Under the pieces are notes generated by a model. It was given only the letters and a program-made list of their open reading frames with translations. It was not told the origin of the DNA and did not search any database. This document shows positions 1 through 9,692 of a stretch of DNA of 64,000 nt, piece after piece (within the stretch, counting starts at the first letter, position 1; each line of letters begins with the position of its first letter). This stretch comes from Desulfosporosinus acididurans (GTDB lineage: Bacteria > Bacillota > Desulfitobacteriia > Desulfitobacteriales > Desulfitobacteriaceae), in assembly GCF_001029285.1 (NCBI RefSeq), contig NZ_LDZY01000008.1:170484-234483 (forward strand), in the 5' to 3' direction. The position numbers were made by a program, and so were the translations under genes.

Positions 1-525
1 CGTATTTTTTCCTATCGTCATCCCATTCCAACAGAGAAAAAGCTGGAACGATATGCTATGCTCGTCCTTTGTGGAGAAAAATGGGGCTTAGTTGCCAATG
101 CAACTCGCTTTGTTCATTTTGGAGCTCTGGGGCAAGACTTGCAGAAGACAAGAAAAGTCTTAGCTGAAATTGATCTGGCCTTTAATCTGGCAACGCGGCC
201 GGGAGTGATGATCAGAGAAGTATTCCGACAGGGTATTGAAGCCTATGGACAATGGGGTTATGCGGACGATTGGCGTTATCTTCATCAAGGCGGGCCAACG
301 GGATATGCTTCTCGGGAGTTTTTAGCAAACTTAGAGTCTCCGGGGGTCGTACAATGTTATCAAGCATTTGCCTGGAATCCATCGTTAAAGGGTTTGAAGT
401 CCGAAGATACTCTTCTGGTTACTGACCATGGGAACGAGTTTTTAACTCATACAGGAACATGGAATTATCTCCAGATTGAAAAAAACGGAAAATTATATGA
501 ACGGCCGGATATCCTCATTCGCTAG
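1..525 (+). CDS. M24 family (Xaa-Pro peptidase-like) metallopeptidase, C-terminal part
   Basis: The frame is open from the first base to the TAG stop, so the true start lies outside the window; 174 residues remain. The segment HQGGPTGYASREF followed by a WNPSLKGLKSEDTLLV stretch matches the C-terminal pita-bread half of creatinase/prolidase-fold proteins, where the His and the SED glutamate are metal ligands. It is probably a cytoplasmic enzyme cleaving Xaa-Pro or a related small amide; substrate cannot be told. It is followed after 32 bases by the ROK regulator on the same strand. Confidence 0.75.
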   Translation, partial: RIFSYRHPIPTEKKLERYAMLVLCGEKWGLVANATRFVHFGALGQDLQKTRKVLAEIDLAFNLATRPGVMIREVFRQGIEAYGQWGYADDWRYLHQGGPTGYASREFLANLESPGVVQCYQAFAWNPSLKGLKSEDTLLVTDHGNEFLTHTGTWNYLQIEKNGKLYERPDILIR

Positions 526-557
526 AAAACAGATTGAGAAAAGGAGGGGAGGATAAA

Positions 558-1793
558 GTGAGTAAATCAATTCCTGTGGGAAGTTTTCAAGGAATGAAGT
601 CCTTAAATAAATCAACGATTCTCAATGTTGTCAGGCAGTATGGCCCCATCTCTCGCGCCAGAATTGCCAAGCTGACAAAGTTAACCCCCCCGACAGTGAC
701 CAATCTCGTGAGTGAGTTAATTGAGTCTAAGCTCGTTATTGAAGGGACTCTTGGTGAATCTACGGGAGGACGGAAACCTATTTTGCTCAGGATAAACTCC
801 TCTGCCTTTTATGTTATAGGAGTTTATGCTGGAGCAAAACGGTTAAAGGCTGTGACAGCAAACCTTGATGGCAATATTATCGGAGAGTTTGAAACAAGGT
901 ATGCGGCAAATCAAACTCGAGAACAGTTTCTCCAGACTCTGGAAAAAGCTGTGCAGAATGTTATGGACAATACTCATCAACAGAAAGAATCATTCCTGGG
1001 CATCGGGGTTGGCATGCACGGATTGGTTGATCCTGAGCAGGGTCTTTCTTTGTTTGCCCCACACTTGAATTTGCGCGATCTCCCGATTAAATCGTTTTTA
1101 GAAAATCGATTTCAGCTGCCGGTGGAAGTGGAAAACGATGTGCGGGCTCAAGCTTTAGGAGAAAGCTGGTTTGGCAAGGGCGTAGGTATTCAGAATTTTA
1201 TTTGTGTGCATATTGGAACCGGAGTTGGAGCAGGTATCATTATTGATAATAAACTTTATCGTGGCTCCTCCTTTACAGCTGGAGAAATTGGACATACCAC
1301 TATTGACAGCAACGGCCCGAAATGCAGCTGCGGAAATTATGGTTGTTTAGAAACTTTGGTTGGGGGTGCTGCTTTGGCCCGTAGAGCTCAGCAAGCTATT
1401 CGTTTAGGGAAAGAGTCAATTCTGGAAGAGTGGGTTCAGGGGGATTTGGATGAAATAAGTGCTGAAATGCTCTGTAAGGCGGCTCAAAATGGGGACTTTG
1501 TAGCTGCGGAAGTACTGGGGGATACTGGACGTTATTTGGGTATTGGACTTGCCAATCTTATTAATATATTGAATCCTGCGCTAATCATTCTGAGCGGAGG
1601 AGTATCCAGAGCGGAACATTATCTGCTTAATCCTTTGATGGATACTCTTGAAAAAAGAGCTTTGACCAAACCAGCGAATACCGTGAAGATTGCCATCTCA
1701 GAGTTAGGGAAAAACTCGATTCCGATAGGGGCTTTCACCCTGGTTTTATATAAACTGTTTACGCCTACAGGTCTTGGAGATGCTGCAAGTTGA
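558..1793 (+). CDS. ROK family transcriptional regulator
   Basis: 411 residues. The N-terminal ~80 residues form a winged helix-turn-helix (ISRARIAKLTKLTPPTVTNL), followed by a sugar-kinase-like ROK domain with VHIGTGVGAGII and the zinc-binding CSCGNYGCLE motif. GTG at 558 is chosen because AAGGAGGGGAGG sits just upstream; an in-frame TTG at 534 is possible but has no good ribosome site. Family members of this length (XylR/NagC type) repress sugar genes. The nearest sugar genes are the minus-strand mglBAC cluster about 5 kb away, so control of galactose uptake is an inference. Its stop lies only 12 bases from the convergent permease gene. Confidence 0.85.
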   Translation: MSKSIPVGSFQGMKSLNKSTILNVVRQYGPISRARIAKLTKLTPPTVTNLVSELIESKLVIEGTLGESTGGRKPILLRINSSAFYVIGVYAGAKRLKAVTANLDGNIIGEFETRYAANQTREQFLQTLEKAVQNVMDNTHQQKESFLGIGVGMHGLVDPEQGLSLFAPHLNLRDLPIKSFLENRFQLPVEVENDVRAQALGESWFGKGVGIQNFICVHIGTGVGAGIIIDNKLYRGSSFTAGEIGHTTIDSNGPKCSCGNYGCLETLVGGAALARRAQQAIRLGKESILEEWVQGDLDEISAEMLCKAAQNGDFVAAEVLGDTGRYLGIGLANLINILNPALIILSGGVSRAEHYLLNPLMDTLEKRALTKPANTVKIAISELGKNSIPIGAFTLVLYKLFTPTGLGDAAS

Positions 1794-1805
1794 CCTGAAA
1801 CTGAA

Positions 1806-4373
1806 TCAAGTCATATCATCCCGAAGCGCGTCGATAATATTTTCCCTTTTTATCTTGCTAATGGCATACATCATGGTAATGAAGACCACAAAGAATACGC
1901 TGAACACGCTGATTCCGATACTGCCCCACGGGAACACAAAATTGATATTGTCTGCTCCGCCGGCGAACATTCCTTTATAAATCAGCCAGGAGAAGATGAT
2001 TGCCAGGGGAAGCCCGACAAGCAGCGCCCTCATACCATAAAAGGCGCACTCAAAGCGCATCATTTTATTGAAATCGCGGTCGGACATTCCCACAGAGCGG
2101 AGCATAGCAAGCTCCCGACGACGCAACTTGATATTCGTAGAAATTGTGTTGAATACGTTGGCAATGGCAATCAGCGAAATCATAATGATAAACGTATAAG
2201 CGAACACGTTGGCAATGAATATCGTGTTGCGGTTCTGATCAAATATTTCAGACGAATTCAAAAGGAAATACGAGGCTGTAATTCCTTCGCCCTGAATCAT
2301 CATTTTCATTTCAGCCACAGACTGGGACGGATTCTTTGACTGAAAGGTCATGCCCTTAACCCTGATATTCGCCGCAGTCTCGGTGTGAACAAGCTTCTCC
2401 TTGAGCGAGTAGGGAGCCATTCCCATAATAGTGTATGGCCGCAGCAGGGACATTCCTATCGTCGCTGGTGTATCAGGCGGCACGGTATTGACAAACGTAA
2501 TGCTTACGTTTTGCCTATGTTCCGTTTTCAGCTCACTATTTGTTTCGGGAGCGATGGTAAAATACAGGGAAGAACTCTTGAATAGATCATTGCTGTGGCC
2601 TTGCATTTTGGCAACGGCAATCAGTTTTGCGTTTGCCCCGGTATATTCCTTCTCGGGCAAACCCAAGCCTTTGATAATTTTCAGATAGGTTCTGTCATCA
2701 AGAAACTGAATTTGCATGGGCAGATTTACCGTTTCGTTCGACGAATGTGCCCCTGCGGATTCCCAATAAGCGTCTGAAAGGTCACTTGCTTTGGCAGCGC
2801 AGGAATACTTCATAACAACTTGATAGGAGCTGTCGGTAACACCGGCGGCCGTTTTTAGTTTGTCGTAAAGCTGCAGCATTTTGCTGTCGGTCATATCCTG
2901 TGTGCCAAAACCGATGTCGTAGTTGCTAACCGCTTTTGCCTGCTCTGATGCCTGTTTCAAATCCGTTACAAAAGCGCTGGCCGATATAAACAACACGATG
3001 CTTAAAACAAGTGACAACACAATGCTGCGATAACGTTTCTTATTTCTTTTGAAGTTTTTCAGCGCAAGGGCTCCTTCCAGGCCGAAGATGTGCTGTGCCG
3101 GTTTTGAGGTTTTGATTGTTTTGGCTTCCACTTTCACCTCATTCGTCTGGCGAATACACTCCATCACAGGCATATTGGCAGCTTTGCGGGCCGGGATATA
3201 GGCCGAAATCAGAATCGTAACCATGCTGACCGCCGCCGCGCCGATAATCACGGGGGCGAATACCGTTAAGGTTAAAGGGACGTTATCGTAAAGTATGTTT
3301 TCAAAATTCTTGGCGACATCGGAAAGGACAAGTCCCATGCTGCCTATTCCGACAATAACGCCAATCGGTATGCCGATCGCACCAATACAAAGCCCCTCAA
3401 ACAACACAGAATGGCGCAGTTGCTTTGCGGTGGCTCCCACTGACGAGAGAATCCCGAACTGGTGTGTGCGCTCGTTCAAGGAGATGTTGAAGGAATTATA
3501 AATTAGGAAAATTGAACCAATCATAATGATGAGGACAACAATGCCCCCGACGGAGTATAGAAGCGCGTTGAACACCTTATCGCCTGGATCGTCTGAAAGA
3601 CCCATGAAGCGCAGCACATCATTATTGAAGATGAAAGCATGGCTTCCGGCTGTACTTTTTGCGTAAGCGTGTACTTCACGCGGGTTTTTCAGCGTGACAA
3701 ATAAGCTGAGATCGTCGGCCGTGTTTGCGGCATCTGAGGTTGTGATGACGGTGTATCCCGGTGAAGAATCTTCCTGAAAATGGGGCGTTTGGCAGATGCC
3801 CACTACCTTGTAAGTTCTCTCTGCTTTGGGCAGAAGCGTTTCTTTCCCGGGAATGTAAGGGTCGCCCTGACCGAGTTTCTTGTTTCCGTTCATGCGGTTC
3901 CCGACAGCAAGGGTAAGTGTGTCGCCCACCTTGAACTGAACGCCGCCCTTTGTCATGACGCTCCCCGAAACAAGAATCTCCCCGCTGTTTTTCGGCAGCC
4001 TGCCGGATGCCAGAGTGATAGGCAGGGCAGCAAAGGTTTTTTTGTTGAATCCGGCGATAAAAAGATACGGTTTGTTGGGATTTTTCCCGCCGTCAAGTTT
4101 TGCGCAGCCGATATTTTCAAATGTTGCGGTATTGGCTACTTTATCATTGCTTGCCTGTTTCGCCGCGAAAGAAGAATTCACATCCTCAAACTCAACATGC
4201 CAACCGCCGTATTTCTGGGCTGCGCCCTCAGCCATATAGTTCAACAGAGAAATACCAAAGGTGGCAACTGCCGTAATCAGGGCGGCGGACAGAATAACTC
4301 CGATCACCGTTACAATCGTTCGTGTGCGGCTTTTTTTCATGCTTTGCAGGGTAACTTTGTGGAAAATGTTCAT
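1806..4373 (-). CDS. FtsX-like ABC transporter permease (855 aa)
   Basis: Membrane subunit of a MacB/BceB-like export or antimicrobial-peptide-sensing transporter. A first transmembrane helix near residues 17-40 is followed by a large extracytoplasmic domain (~40-265), three helices (~270-400), a second soluble domain (~465-720) and three C-terminal helices (~735-850). This duplicated FtsX layout is common in clostridial permeases linked to two-component systems. Its start overlaps the ATPase stop by four bases (ATGA), indicating translational coupling. Codons are clearly GC-richer (GCC, CCG, GGC) than in the flanking mgl genes, suggesting horizontal acquisition. The transported substrate is not evident. 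Confidence 0.88.
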   Translation of the reverse strand: MNIFHKVTLQSMKKSRTRTIVTVIGVILSAALITAVATFGISLLNYMAEGAAQKYGGWHVEFEDVNSSFAAKQASNDKVANTATFENIGCAKLDGGKNPNKPYLFIAGFNKKTFAALPITLASGRLPKNSGEILVSGSVMTKGGVQFKVGDTLTLAVGNRMNGNKKLGQGDPYIPGKETLLPKAERTYKVVGICQTPHFQEDSSPGYTVITTSDAANTADDLSLFVTLKNPREVHAYAKSTAGSHAFIFNNDVLRFMGLSDDPGDKVFNALLYSVGGIVVLIIMIGSIFLIYNSFNISLNERTHQFGILSSVGATAKQLRHSVLFEGLCIGAIGIPIGVIVGIGSMGLVLSDVAKNFENILYDNVPLTLTVFAPVIIGAAAVSMVTILISAYIPARKAANMPVMECIRQTNEVKVEAKTIKTSKPAQHIFGLEGALALKNFKRNKKRYRSIVLSLVLSIVLFISASAFVTDLKQASEQAKAVSNYDIGFGTQDMTDSKMLQLYDKLKTAAGVTDSSYQVVMKYSCAAKASDLSDAYWESAGAHSSNETVNLPMQIQFLDDRTYLKIIKGLGLPEKEYTGANAKLIAVAKMQGHSNDLFKSSSLYFTIAPETNSELKTEHRQNVSITFVNTVPPDTPATIGMSLLRPYTIMGMAPYSLKEKLVHTETAANIRVKGMTFQSKNPSQSVAEMKMMIQGEGITASYFLLNSSEIFDQNRNTIFIANVFAYTFIIMISLIAIANVFNTISTNIKLRRRELAMLRSVGMSDRDFNKMMRFECAFYGMRALLVGLPLAIIFSWLIYKGMFAGGADNINFVFPWGSIGISVFSVFFVVFITMMYAISKIKRENIIDALRDDMT

Positions 4374-5053
4374 GATCTCACCCTCTCGTCTCGCACGACT
4401 TTGCCGTCTGATATACCGATAAGACGGTCTGCTTGCAAGGCGATAGTTTCATCATGGGTGACGACGATAAGGGTCTGCCGATATTTTTGATGGCTTAATT
4501 TCAGCAGCTTGATAATTTCATGTCCATTTCGGCTGTCCAAACTGCCCGTGGGTTCGTCGGCAAGCATGACCGCCGGGGCGTTCATCAAAGCGCGTCCTAT
4601 GGAAACACGCTGTTGCTGACCGCCGGAAAGCTGATTAGGCAAATGGGTTTTGCGGTCTTTTAGCCCAAGCAGCTCCAACAGGTCATTCAGCCGTTCCTCG
4701 TTGACCTTTCGCTTGTCCATCAGAATCGGCAAGGTGATGTTTTCCTCCACATTCAGAGTGGGAATGAGGTTGTGGAACTGGTAAATCAGCCCAACCTGCC
4801 GCCTGCGGAAGATGGCGAGTTTTTCATTGTTTTGGGTATAGACATCCTGCCCGTCCAAATAGACTTTTCCGCTTGTCGGCACGTCCACGCCGCCAATGAT
4901 GTGAAGTAATGTGGATTTGCCGGAGCCGGAGGAGCCGATGATTGCAGTAAACTCCCCCTTATCGATGGTAAGTGAAACATGGTCAAGGGCGGTAACTTGA
5001 TTGTTGCCCTTGCCGTAGACCTTGCATAAATTTTCAACTTTTAAAAACTCCAT
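4370..5053 (-). CDS. ABC transporter ATP-binding protein (MacB/LolD type)
   Basis: 227 residues with a complete ATPase set: Walker A GSSGSGKST, Q-loop YQFHNLIPTLNVEEN, signature LSGGQQQRV, Walker B VMLADEPTG and the H-loop VVTHD. It energises the permease encoded immediately downstream. ATG at 5053 is preferred over a GTG seven codons upstream because AAGGAGG lies eight bases before it. The gene belongs to a transporter-plus-two-component-system block of the kind often used for peptide-antibiotic detoxification (family knowledge); which compound is handled is unknown. Confidence 0.92.
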   Translation of the reverse strand: MEFLKVENLCKVYGKGNNQVTALDHVSLTIDKGEFTAIIGSSGSGKSTLLHIIGGVDVPTSGKVYLDGQDVYTQNNEKLAIFRRRQVGLIYQFHNLIPTLNVEENITLPILMDKRKVNEERLNDLLELLGLKDRKTHLPNQLSGGQQQRVSIGRALMNAPAVMLADEPTGSLDSRNGHEIIKLLKLSHQKYRQTLIVVTHDETIALQADRLIGISDGKVVRDERVRS

Positions 5054-5135
5054 TATGTGAGCCTCCTTCGTCACGGTTTACCCATATAATAAAGCTTTCA
5101 ACTTACATCTCAGTGACTTTCCGGTGAGAGATTCG

Positions 5136-6125
5136 TCACTTTGGGAAACGGATGGCAAATATCGCGCCGCCCTGCGGGTGATTTTTAGCGGTAATCGTCC
5201 CGCCCTGCCGGGTTATAATCATCTTGCAGAGAGCCAAGCCAATCCCGTATCCTGTCGCGCCTGAGTTTTTCCCGCGATAAAACCTGTCAAACAGGCAGGG
5301 TAAATCTTCTTTCTCAAAGCCAGCGCCGCTGTCGTGGATGATAATCTCGGTAAACAGTGGGTTATCCATGCAGACAATCTCAATTCTCCCATTCTCGCCT
5401 GTGCTTTCCAGGCAATTTTTGAGGATGTTTTGAATGGCTTCCGAAAGCCAAGCGGAATCGCCCTGAATCATTAACCCTTTCGGTGCATCTATTTGCCAAT
5501 CAATATCGTGCAGTTCCATTGGGATTAGGAACGGGCGCAGCGCGGCACCCAGCAAGTTGTTTACATCAATTGACTCGCTTTGAAACTCCACAATGCCCGC
5601 ATCCAAGCGGGATAATTTTAATAGAGAAGTAATCATCCAATCCATCCGTACAAGTAATTCCTCTGTTTCCCGAACAAATGATTTCCGCTCATTTTCGCCA
5701 GGGTTGTTCGCTAACAATGACAGAATAAGGTTCGCGGATGTGAGCGGGGTGCGGAGTTGGTGGGCTATGTCAGCCAACGAATCGGCAAGATGTTCTTTTT
5801 CTTTTTTCAGCGCTTCGTTTTGCTCCCGAATACGCAGCATCATTTTTGTGATCTCGCTTTGCAGAATGGAAAGTTCGCCCTCATCCGATTCACCAATATA
5901 CAGATGGTCAACATTATGCAGCACAAGGTCGATTTGATTTGAAATCTGCGCAAGGCTTTGGTATCGGGCTTTGGTAAAGGCAAAAAACGCTGTGCCAAAG
6001 GCGGCGGCAGAAGCAATGGCAAGGATTCCTGCTGTCATATTGATTGCAAATCCCAGCATTATTGCAGCAGCAGCTATTAAGACGAACAAAATGACCAACT
6101 GCCGAAACTCTCTATTCCGTAACAT
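5136..6125 (-). CDS. Sensor histidine kinase of the ABC-linked two-component system
   Basis: 329 residues. Two closely spaced transmembrane helices (about 8-50) leave almost no extracellular loop, as in intramembrane-sensing kinases. Then come a coiled linker, the H-box IAHQLRTPLTSAN with the phospho-acceptor His near residue 122, an N-box (NILKNCLES), and G-boxes GAGFEKEDLPCLFDRFYRG and GYGIGLALCK. ATG at 6125 follows AGGTGG and overlaps the end of the response regulator gene by 14 bases. With no sensory domain, it probably reads the adjacent transporter, as BceS-type kinases do (family knowledge). Confidence 0.9.
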   Translation of the reverse strand: MLRNREFRQLVILFVLIAAAAIMLGFAINMTAGILAIASAAAFGTAFFAFTKARYQSLAQISNQIDLVLHNVDHLYIGESDEGELSILQSEITKMMLRIREQNEALKKEKEHLADSLADIAHQLRTPLTSANLILSLLANNPGENERKSFVRETEELLVRMDWMITSLLKLSRLDAGIVEFQSESIDVNNLLGAALRPFLIPMELHDIDWQIDAPKGLMIQGDSAWLSEAIQNILKNCLESTGENGRIEIVCMDNPLFTEIIIHDSGAGFEKEDLPCLFDRFYRGKNSGATGYGIGLALCKMIITRQGGTITAKNHPQGGAIFAIRFPK

Positions 6126-6798
6126 ACTTGCCACCTAATTTATACCCCGTCCCGCGAACGGTCAGAATGATTTGCGGGCTTGCCGGGTCATTTTCTATCT
6201 TCTCCCGCAAGCGTTTGATGTACACAGTTAGAGTATTGTCATTGACAAACTCGCCCGCCGCGTCCCACAATTCGTCAAGCAGCCTGCCCCTCGTAATAAT
6301 GCTTTTAGGGTTGCTGATAAATATCAGCAACAAGCGGTATTCTAAGGCTGAAAGAAAAACCTCGCTGCCGTTTTTTTTCACAACGCCGCTTGCCATATCG
6401 ACATGAAGCCCGCGAATTTCAAAACCCGACCCGGAACGGCCGCTCTTGCGCAGGGCGGTTCTTATACGTGCAATCAATTCGCGCGGACGAAAAGGCTTGG
6501 TGATATAGTCGTCCGCGCCTATGTTCAGCCCGGTAACAACACTCGCCTCATCGCCGAAAGCCGTCAGAAAGATAACGGGAACATCTTGCGTTTCTTTGAT
6601 TTCCGTGCAAACTGTAAAACCATTTCCGTCAGGCAAAGAAATATCAATCAATGCCAAGTCAAATTTATTCTCGGCAAGCGCGGTAAGGGCGTCACCCCGT
6701 GTAGGGGCGTGGGTGACCGTAAATCCCTCCGAGTGGAGCAAAAGCATAAGGTTTTTGGCGATTGCCTTATCGTCCTCGACCAAAAATATCCGTGGCAT
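6112..6798 (-). CDS. OmpR-family response regulator
   Basis: 228 residues: receiver domain with acidic pair EDD at 8-10, phospho-acceptor Asp52 in LIDISLPDG, conserved Thr (FLTA) and Lys (TKPF), then a winged-helix DNA-binding domain ending RGTGYKLGG. It is the first intact gene of the kinase/ABC block. Its ATG overlaps the stop of a short open remnant upstream (TAATG), suggesting that another gene once preceded it in the operon. It probably activates the downstream ABC genes; no operator was identified. Confidence 0.92.
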   Translation of the reverse strand: MPRIFLVEDDKAIAKNLMLLLHSEGFTVTHAPTRGDALTALAENKFDLALIDISLPDGNGFTVCTEIKETQDVPVIFLTAFGDEASVVTGLNIGADDYITKPFRPRELIARIRTALRKSGRSGSGFEIRGLHVDMASGVVKKNGSEVFLSALEYRLLLIFISNPKSIITRGRLLDELWDAAGEFVNDNTLTVYIKRLREKIENDPASPQIILTVRGTGYKLGGKYVTE

Positions 6799-6881
6799 TA
6801 GTCAGACCCCCGTTTGCTTATCCATTCTTGTAAGTCGCCTAAATCTTCGTCAGTCAATTCTTTGTCTTGATGAAGATGAGG
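6798..6881 (-). pseudogene. Possible 3' remnant of a gene upstream of the response regulator
   Basis: A 27-codon open stretch runs into a TAA that overlaps the response-regulator ATG as TAATG, the normal signature of a coupled upstream gene. The remnant ends LTDEDLGDLQEWISKRGSD, which looks like real protein, but has no start codon and is preceded by in-frame stops. It may be what is left of a gene cut at the edge of the acquired block. The parent family is not recognised. Confidence 0.35.
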
Positions 6882-6986
6882 TTATGACTCTTGCTGCTAA
6901 TCAAGAGTGTTAGATTGATCGCATAATACATCTTGTATTAAAGGGCTGTCAAGTGTTGTCGTTCCTGTTTCAATGTCAATTACCAA

Positions 6987-7034
6987 AAGAGGCCATTGCG
7001 CCACGGACTAATAATTCGTGCGCAATGGCCTCTT
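6987..7034 (-). terminator. Terminator of the mglBAC operon
   Basis: A perfect 15-bp inverted repeat (AAGAGGCCATTGCGC and its complement) with an 18-base loop containing three further pairs lies 25 bases beyond the mglC stop. On the minus strand it is followed by TTTT. The same hairpin may stop transcription entering from the other side. Confidence 0.75.
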
Positions 7035-7059
7035 ATAAAGCAAGAACGAACTTTAAGTA

Positions 7060-8085
7060 TTATTTTTTTGTTAGATACTTTCGTATGTCAAAGGCAACGG
7101 CAGCTATGATGATCAAGCCTTTAATAATGAGCTGCCAGTAGGGGCTAACTCCGATATACGTGAGTCCATAGTTGATGACTCCAAAAATAAGAACTCCTAC
7201 GAGGACTCCAGGGACAGTACCTATCCCGCCGGCAGTAGATACTCCGCCCACAACACAGGCGGCAATGGCATCTAACTCATACATATTTCCGTAATTATTC
7301 GTGGCTCCGCCTGTTCTGGCAGCTTCCATGACTCCAGCCAAGCCATAAAGGGCTCCGGCGATGGCATAAACATAGAGCAAGACTCGTTTGACGTTGATGC
7401 CGGAAACAATAGCTGCTTGAATATTTCCGCCTATGGCGTACATGCTTTTGCCAAGACGTGTTTTGTTGAAGATGACCCACACAATTAAGGCGACGATGAG
7501 AGCAATAATAACAATGTAGGGAATCGAGTAAACTCCTGTTCCAATATAACCGCTTCCCAAGTCGGTAGTGAAATCCGGTCTTAAACCACCAATGGGCTGG
7601 GATTGATTGGGTTTCATATCAAAGTAAAGGGAGTTTAGCCCATATACAGCAACCATTGAACCCAAGGTGGCAATGAAGGGAGGGACACTAAACCATGCAA
7701 TAATAGCGCCATTAATTATACCAACAAGAAGCCCGGCGAAGATAGCAATTAGAACAGGTACTAATAAGGGCAGATTAGGCATCCCGGGGTAAAAACGGTG
7801 GGAATATTCTTGGATTTGCAGCATCGAAGCGGACAAAACAGCAGCAAATCCTACCATGCGCCCGGCTGAAAGATCAACTCCTCCTGTGATTAGAACAAAA
7901 GCTGCGCCTAAAGCAATAATTGCTCGGGTGGAGGACTGCAGCAAAATATCCCTAAAGCTGCTGAGGGACAGAAAGCTTGGATCAATGACCGCAATACCTA
8001 GAATAAGAATTACAAGAACAAAATAAATTGCATATTGAAAAAAGAAACTACCAATATTCTTGGAACTGACATCCTTCGTCGTCAT
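7060..8085 (-). CDS. mglC: Galactose/methyl-galactoside ABC transporter permease MglC
   Basis: 341 residues, the usual length, with about eight to ten hydrophobic helices. Segments such as GGVDLSAGRMVGFAAV, ATNNYGNMYELDAIAACVVGG and GVINYGLTYIGVSPYWQ are much closer to E. coli MglC than to RbsC (compared from memory). It forms the membrane channel for hexose import with MglA and MglB. It starts at ATG 12 bases after GGAGGTC and follows mglA by only 14 bases, so it is co-transcribed. A strong terminator follows it. Confidence 0.9.
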   Translation of the reverse strand: MTTKDVSSKNIGSFFFQYAIYFVLVILILGIAVIDPSFLSLSSFRDILLQSSTRAIIALGAAFVLITGGVDLSAGRMVGFAAVLSASMLQIQEYSHRFYPGMPNLPLLVPVLIAIFAGLLVGIINGAIIAWFSVPPFIATLGSMVAVYGLNSLYFDMKPNQSQPIGGLRPDFTTDLGSGYIGTGVYSIPYIVIIALIVALIVWVIFNKTRLGKSMYAIGGNIQAAIVSGINVKRVLLYVYAIAGALYGLAGVMEAARTGGATNNYGNMYELDAIAACVVGGVSTAGGIGTVPGVLVGVLIFGVINYGLTYIGVSPYWQLIIKGLIIIAAVAFDIRKYLTKK

Positions 8086-8099
8086 TTAAAGACCTCCAC

Positions 8100-9617
8100 T
8101 CAAACCATAAACTTTGTTGCGAGGTGCATGATGTCTTCTTCAGTTTTGTTTTCTTCTTCCAAAATACCAGACATTCGGCCTTCGCACATGACCATAATCC
8201 TGTCGGACATGCCGATAAGTTCAGGCATTTCTGAAGAAATCATGATGATGCTTTTCCCTTGTTGGACTAACTCAGTAATAATTGAATAGATTTCAAACTT
8301 TGCACCAACATCAATTCCTCGTGTTGGTTCGTCAAGCATGAGAATCTCCGGTTCAGTTAGGAGCCATCTTGCGATCAATACTTTTTGCTGATTTCCTCCT
8401 GAGAGGTTTTTAATTTGTGTCTTCGCGGAGGGAGTTTTAATGCGCATCTGGTTAATACTATGCTGGACGTCCAGGCTCATCGCTTGTTGTTTTAACAAAA
8501 AGTAGGGACTGATATACCGATTCATGTTGGCCATCACTGTATTTTCCACAATCGGAAGTACGGGGAAAATTCCCGTTGCCCGCCGCTCTTCTGTAAGTAG
8601 GGCTATTTTGTGTTTTTTGGCATCAATAGGCGATTTTATTTTTACGTGTTTTCCTTTGACAAAGATCTTTCCGGAAGAGACCGTTCTTAAGCCAAATAGG
8701 GCTTCGATCAGTTCCGTGCGCTGGGCTCCGACAAGCCCTCCAATACCTAAGATTTCACCTTGACGTAAATCGAAGGACACATCTTTGAAACCTTTGGGAA
8801 AGGGTGATGTCAGGCCTTCAACTCGCAGCACTGTTTCTCCCGGGGCATGATGACGTTCAGGATATCGTTGGGCTAAATCCCGTCCCACCATTTTGGAAAT
8901 AATAAGATTAGTCGTTAACTCTGCGGCAGGCCAAGAGCCGATACGCTGACCATCACGCATGATCGTTACTTCATCAGAAATCTCCAGGATCTCTTCGATT
9001 TTATGAGAAATGTAGATGATAGAAACTCCTCTTTTCTTCAAAGAACGAATAATTTTAAAGAGTTGTTCTACCTCATTTCCCGTTAATGAGGAAGTGGGTT
9101 CATCCATGACAATCACTTTCGCTTGATAGGATACTGCTTTAGCGATCTCAATTGATTGGATTTTGGAGACGGATAAAGAGCCTACAAGCACGCGTGGGTC
9201 CAAGTCCATTTCCAGGTCTTTAAATATGGTCATTGAGTCTTCATACATTCGCTTATCATCGATTAACTTCAGGGGTCCTATCTTGGTGAGGGGAAAACGG
9301 CCGAGCCAGAGATTCTCCATCACACTTCTGCGGGGTACGGGATGAAGTTCTTGATGAATCATCGAGATTCCATGATCGAGGGCTGCTCTGGAATTTTCAA
9401 TTTCAATGGTTTTTCCGTTTAAGAGAATTTCTCCTGCGTCAGGCTTATAGATTCCAAACAAGCATTTCATTAGAGTTGATTTTCCGGCACCGTTTTCACC
9501 CATCAAGGAGTGTACCGTACCGGGGCGAACTTGCAGGGTGACATTGTCAAGCGCTTTTACGCCGGGAAACTCTTTAGAAATGTTTTGCATTTCCAGTAAG
9601 AATTCATTTTCAGGCAT
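8100..9617 (-). CDS. mglA: Galactose/methyl-galactoside ABC transporter ATP-binding protein MglA
   Basis: 505 residues made of two tandem ABC ATPase domains, as in all MglA/RbsA/AraG proteins. The N-terminal half has a canonical Walker A (GENGAGKST) and Walker B (VIVMDEPTSS); the C-terminal half has a degenerate P-loop (GGLVGAQRTE) but an intact signature LSGGNQQKV and LDEPTRGID. It powers uptake through MglC. AGGAGG precedes the ATG. The gap to mglB contains a strong hairpin that probably lowers expression of this gene relative to the binding protein. Confidence 0.92.
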   Translation of the reverse strand: MPENEFLLEMQNISKEFPGVKALDNVTLQVRPGTVHSLMGENGAGKSTLMKCLFGIYKPDAGEILLNGKTIEIENSRAALDHGISMIHQELHPVPRRSVMENLWLGRFPLTKIGPLKLIDDKRMYEDSMTIFKDLEMDLDPRVLVGSLSVSKIQSIEIAKAVSYQAKVIVMDEPTSSLTGNEVEQLFKIIRSLKKRGVSIIYISHKIEEILEISDEVTIMRDGQRIGSWPAAELTTNLIISKMVGRDLAQRYPERHHAPGETVLRVEGLTSPFPKGFKDVSFDLRQGEILGIGGLVGAQRTELIEALFGLRTVSSGKIFVKGKHVKIKSPIDAKKHKIALLTEERRATGIFPVLPIVENTVMANMNRYISPYFLLKQQAMSLDVQHSINQMRIKTPSAKTQIKNLSGGNQQKVLIARWLLTEPEILMLDEPTRGIDVGAKFEIYSIITELVQQGKSIIMISSEMPELIGMSDRIMVMCEGRMSGILEEENKTEEDIMHLATKFMV

Positions 9618-9692
9618 TTTTACCCTCCTGTGCTCCGTCCTTCCCTAAGATCTATAAGGATATAATGTGGCTGTAGATTGAAAAATCTAAAG

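Noticed and set aside
3780..4490. Long plus-strand frames opposite the FtsX permease
   Set aside because: They are shadows of the GC-rich minus-strand gene: no ribosome site, no recognisable domain, and they cross into the ATPase gene.
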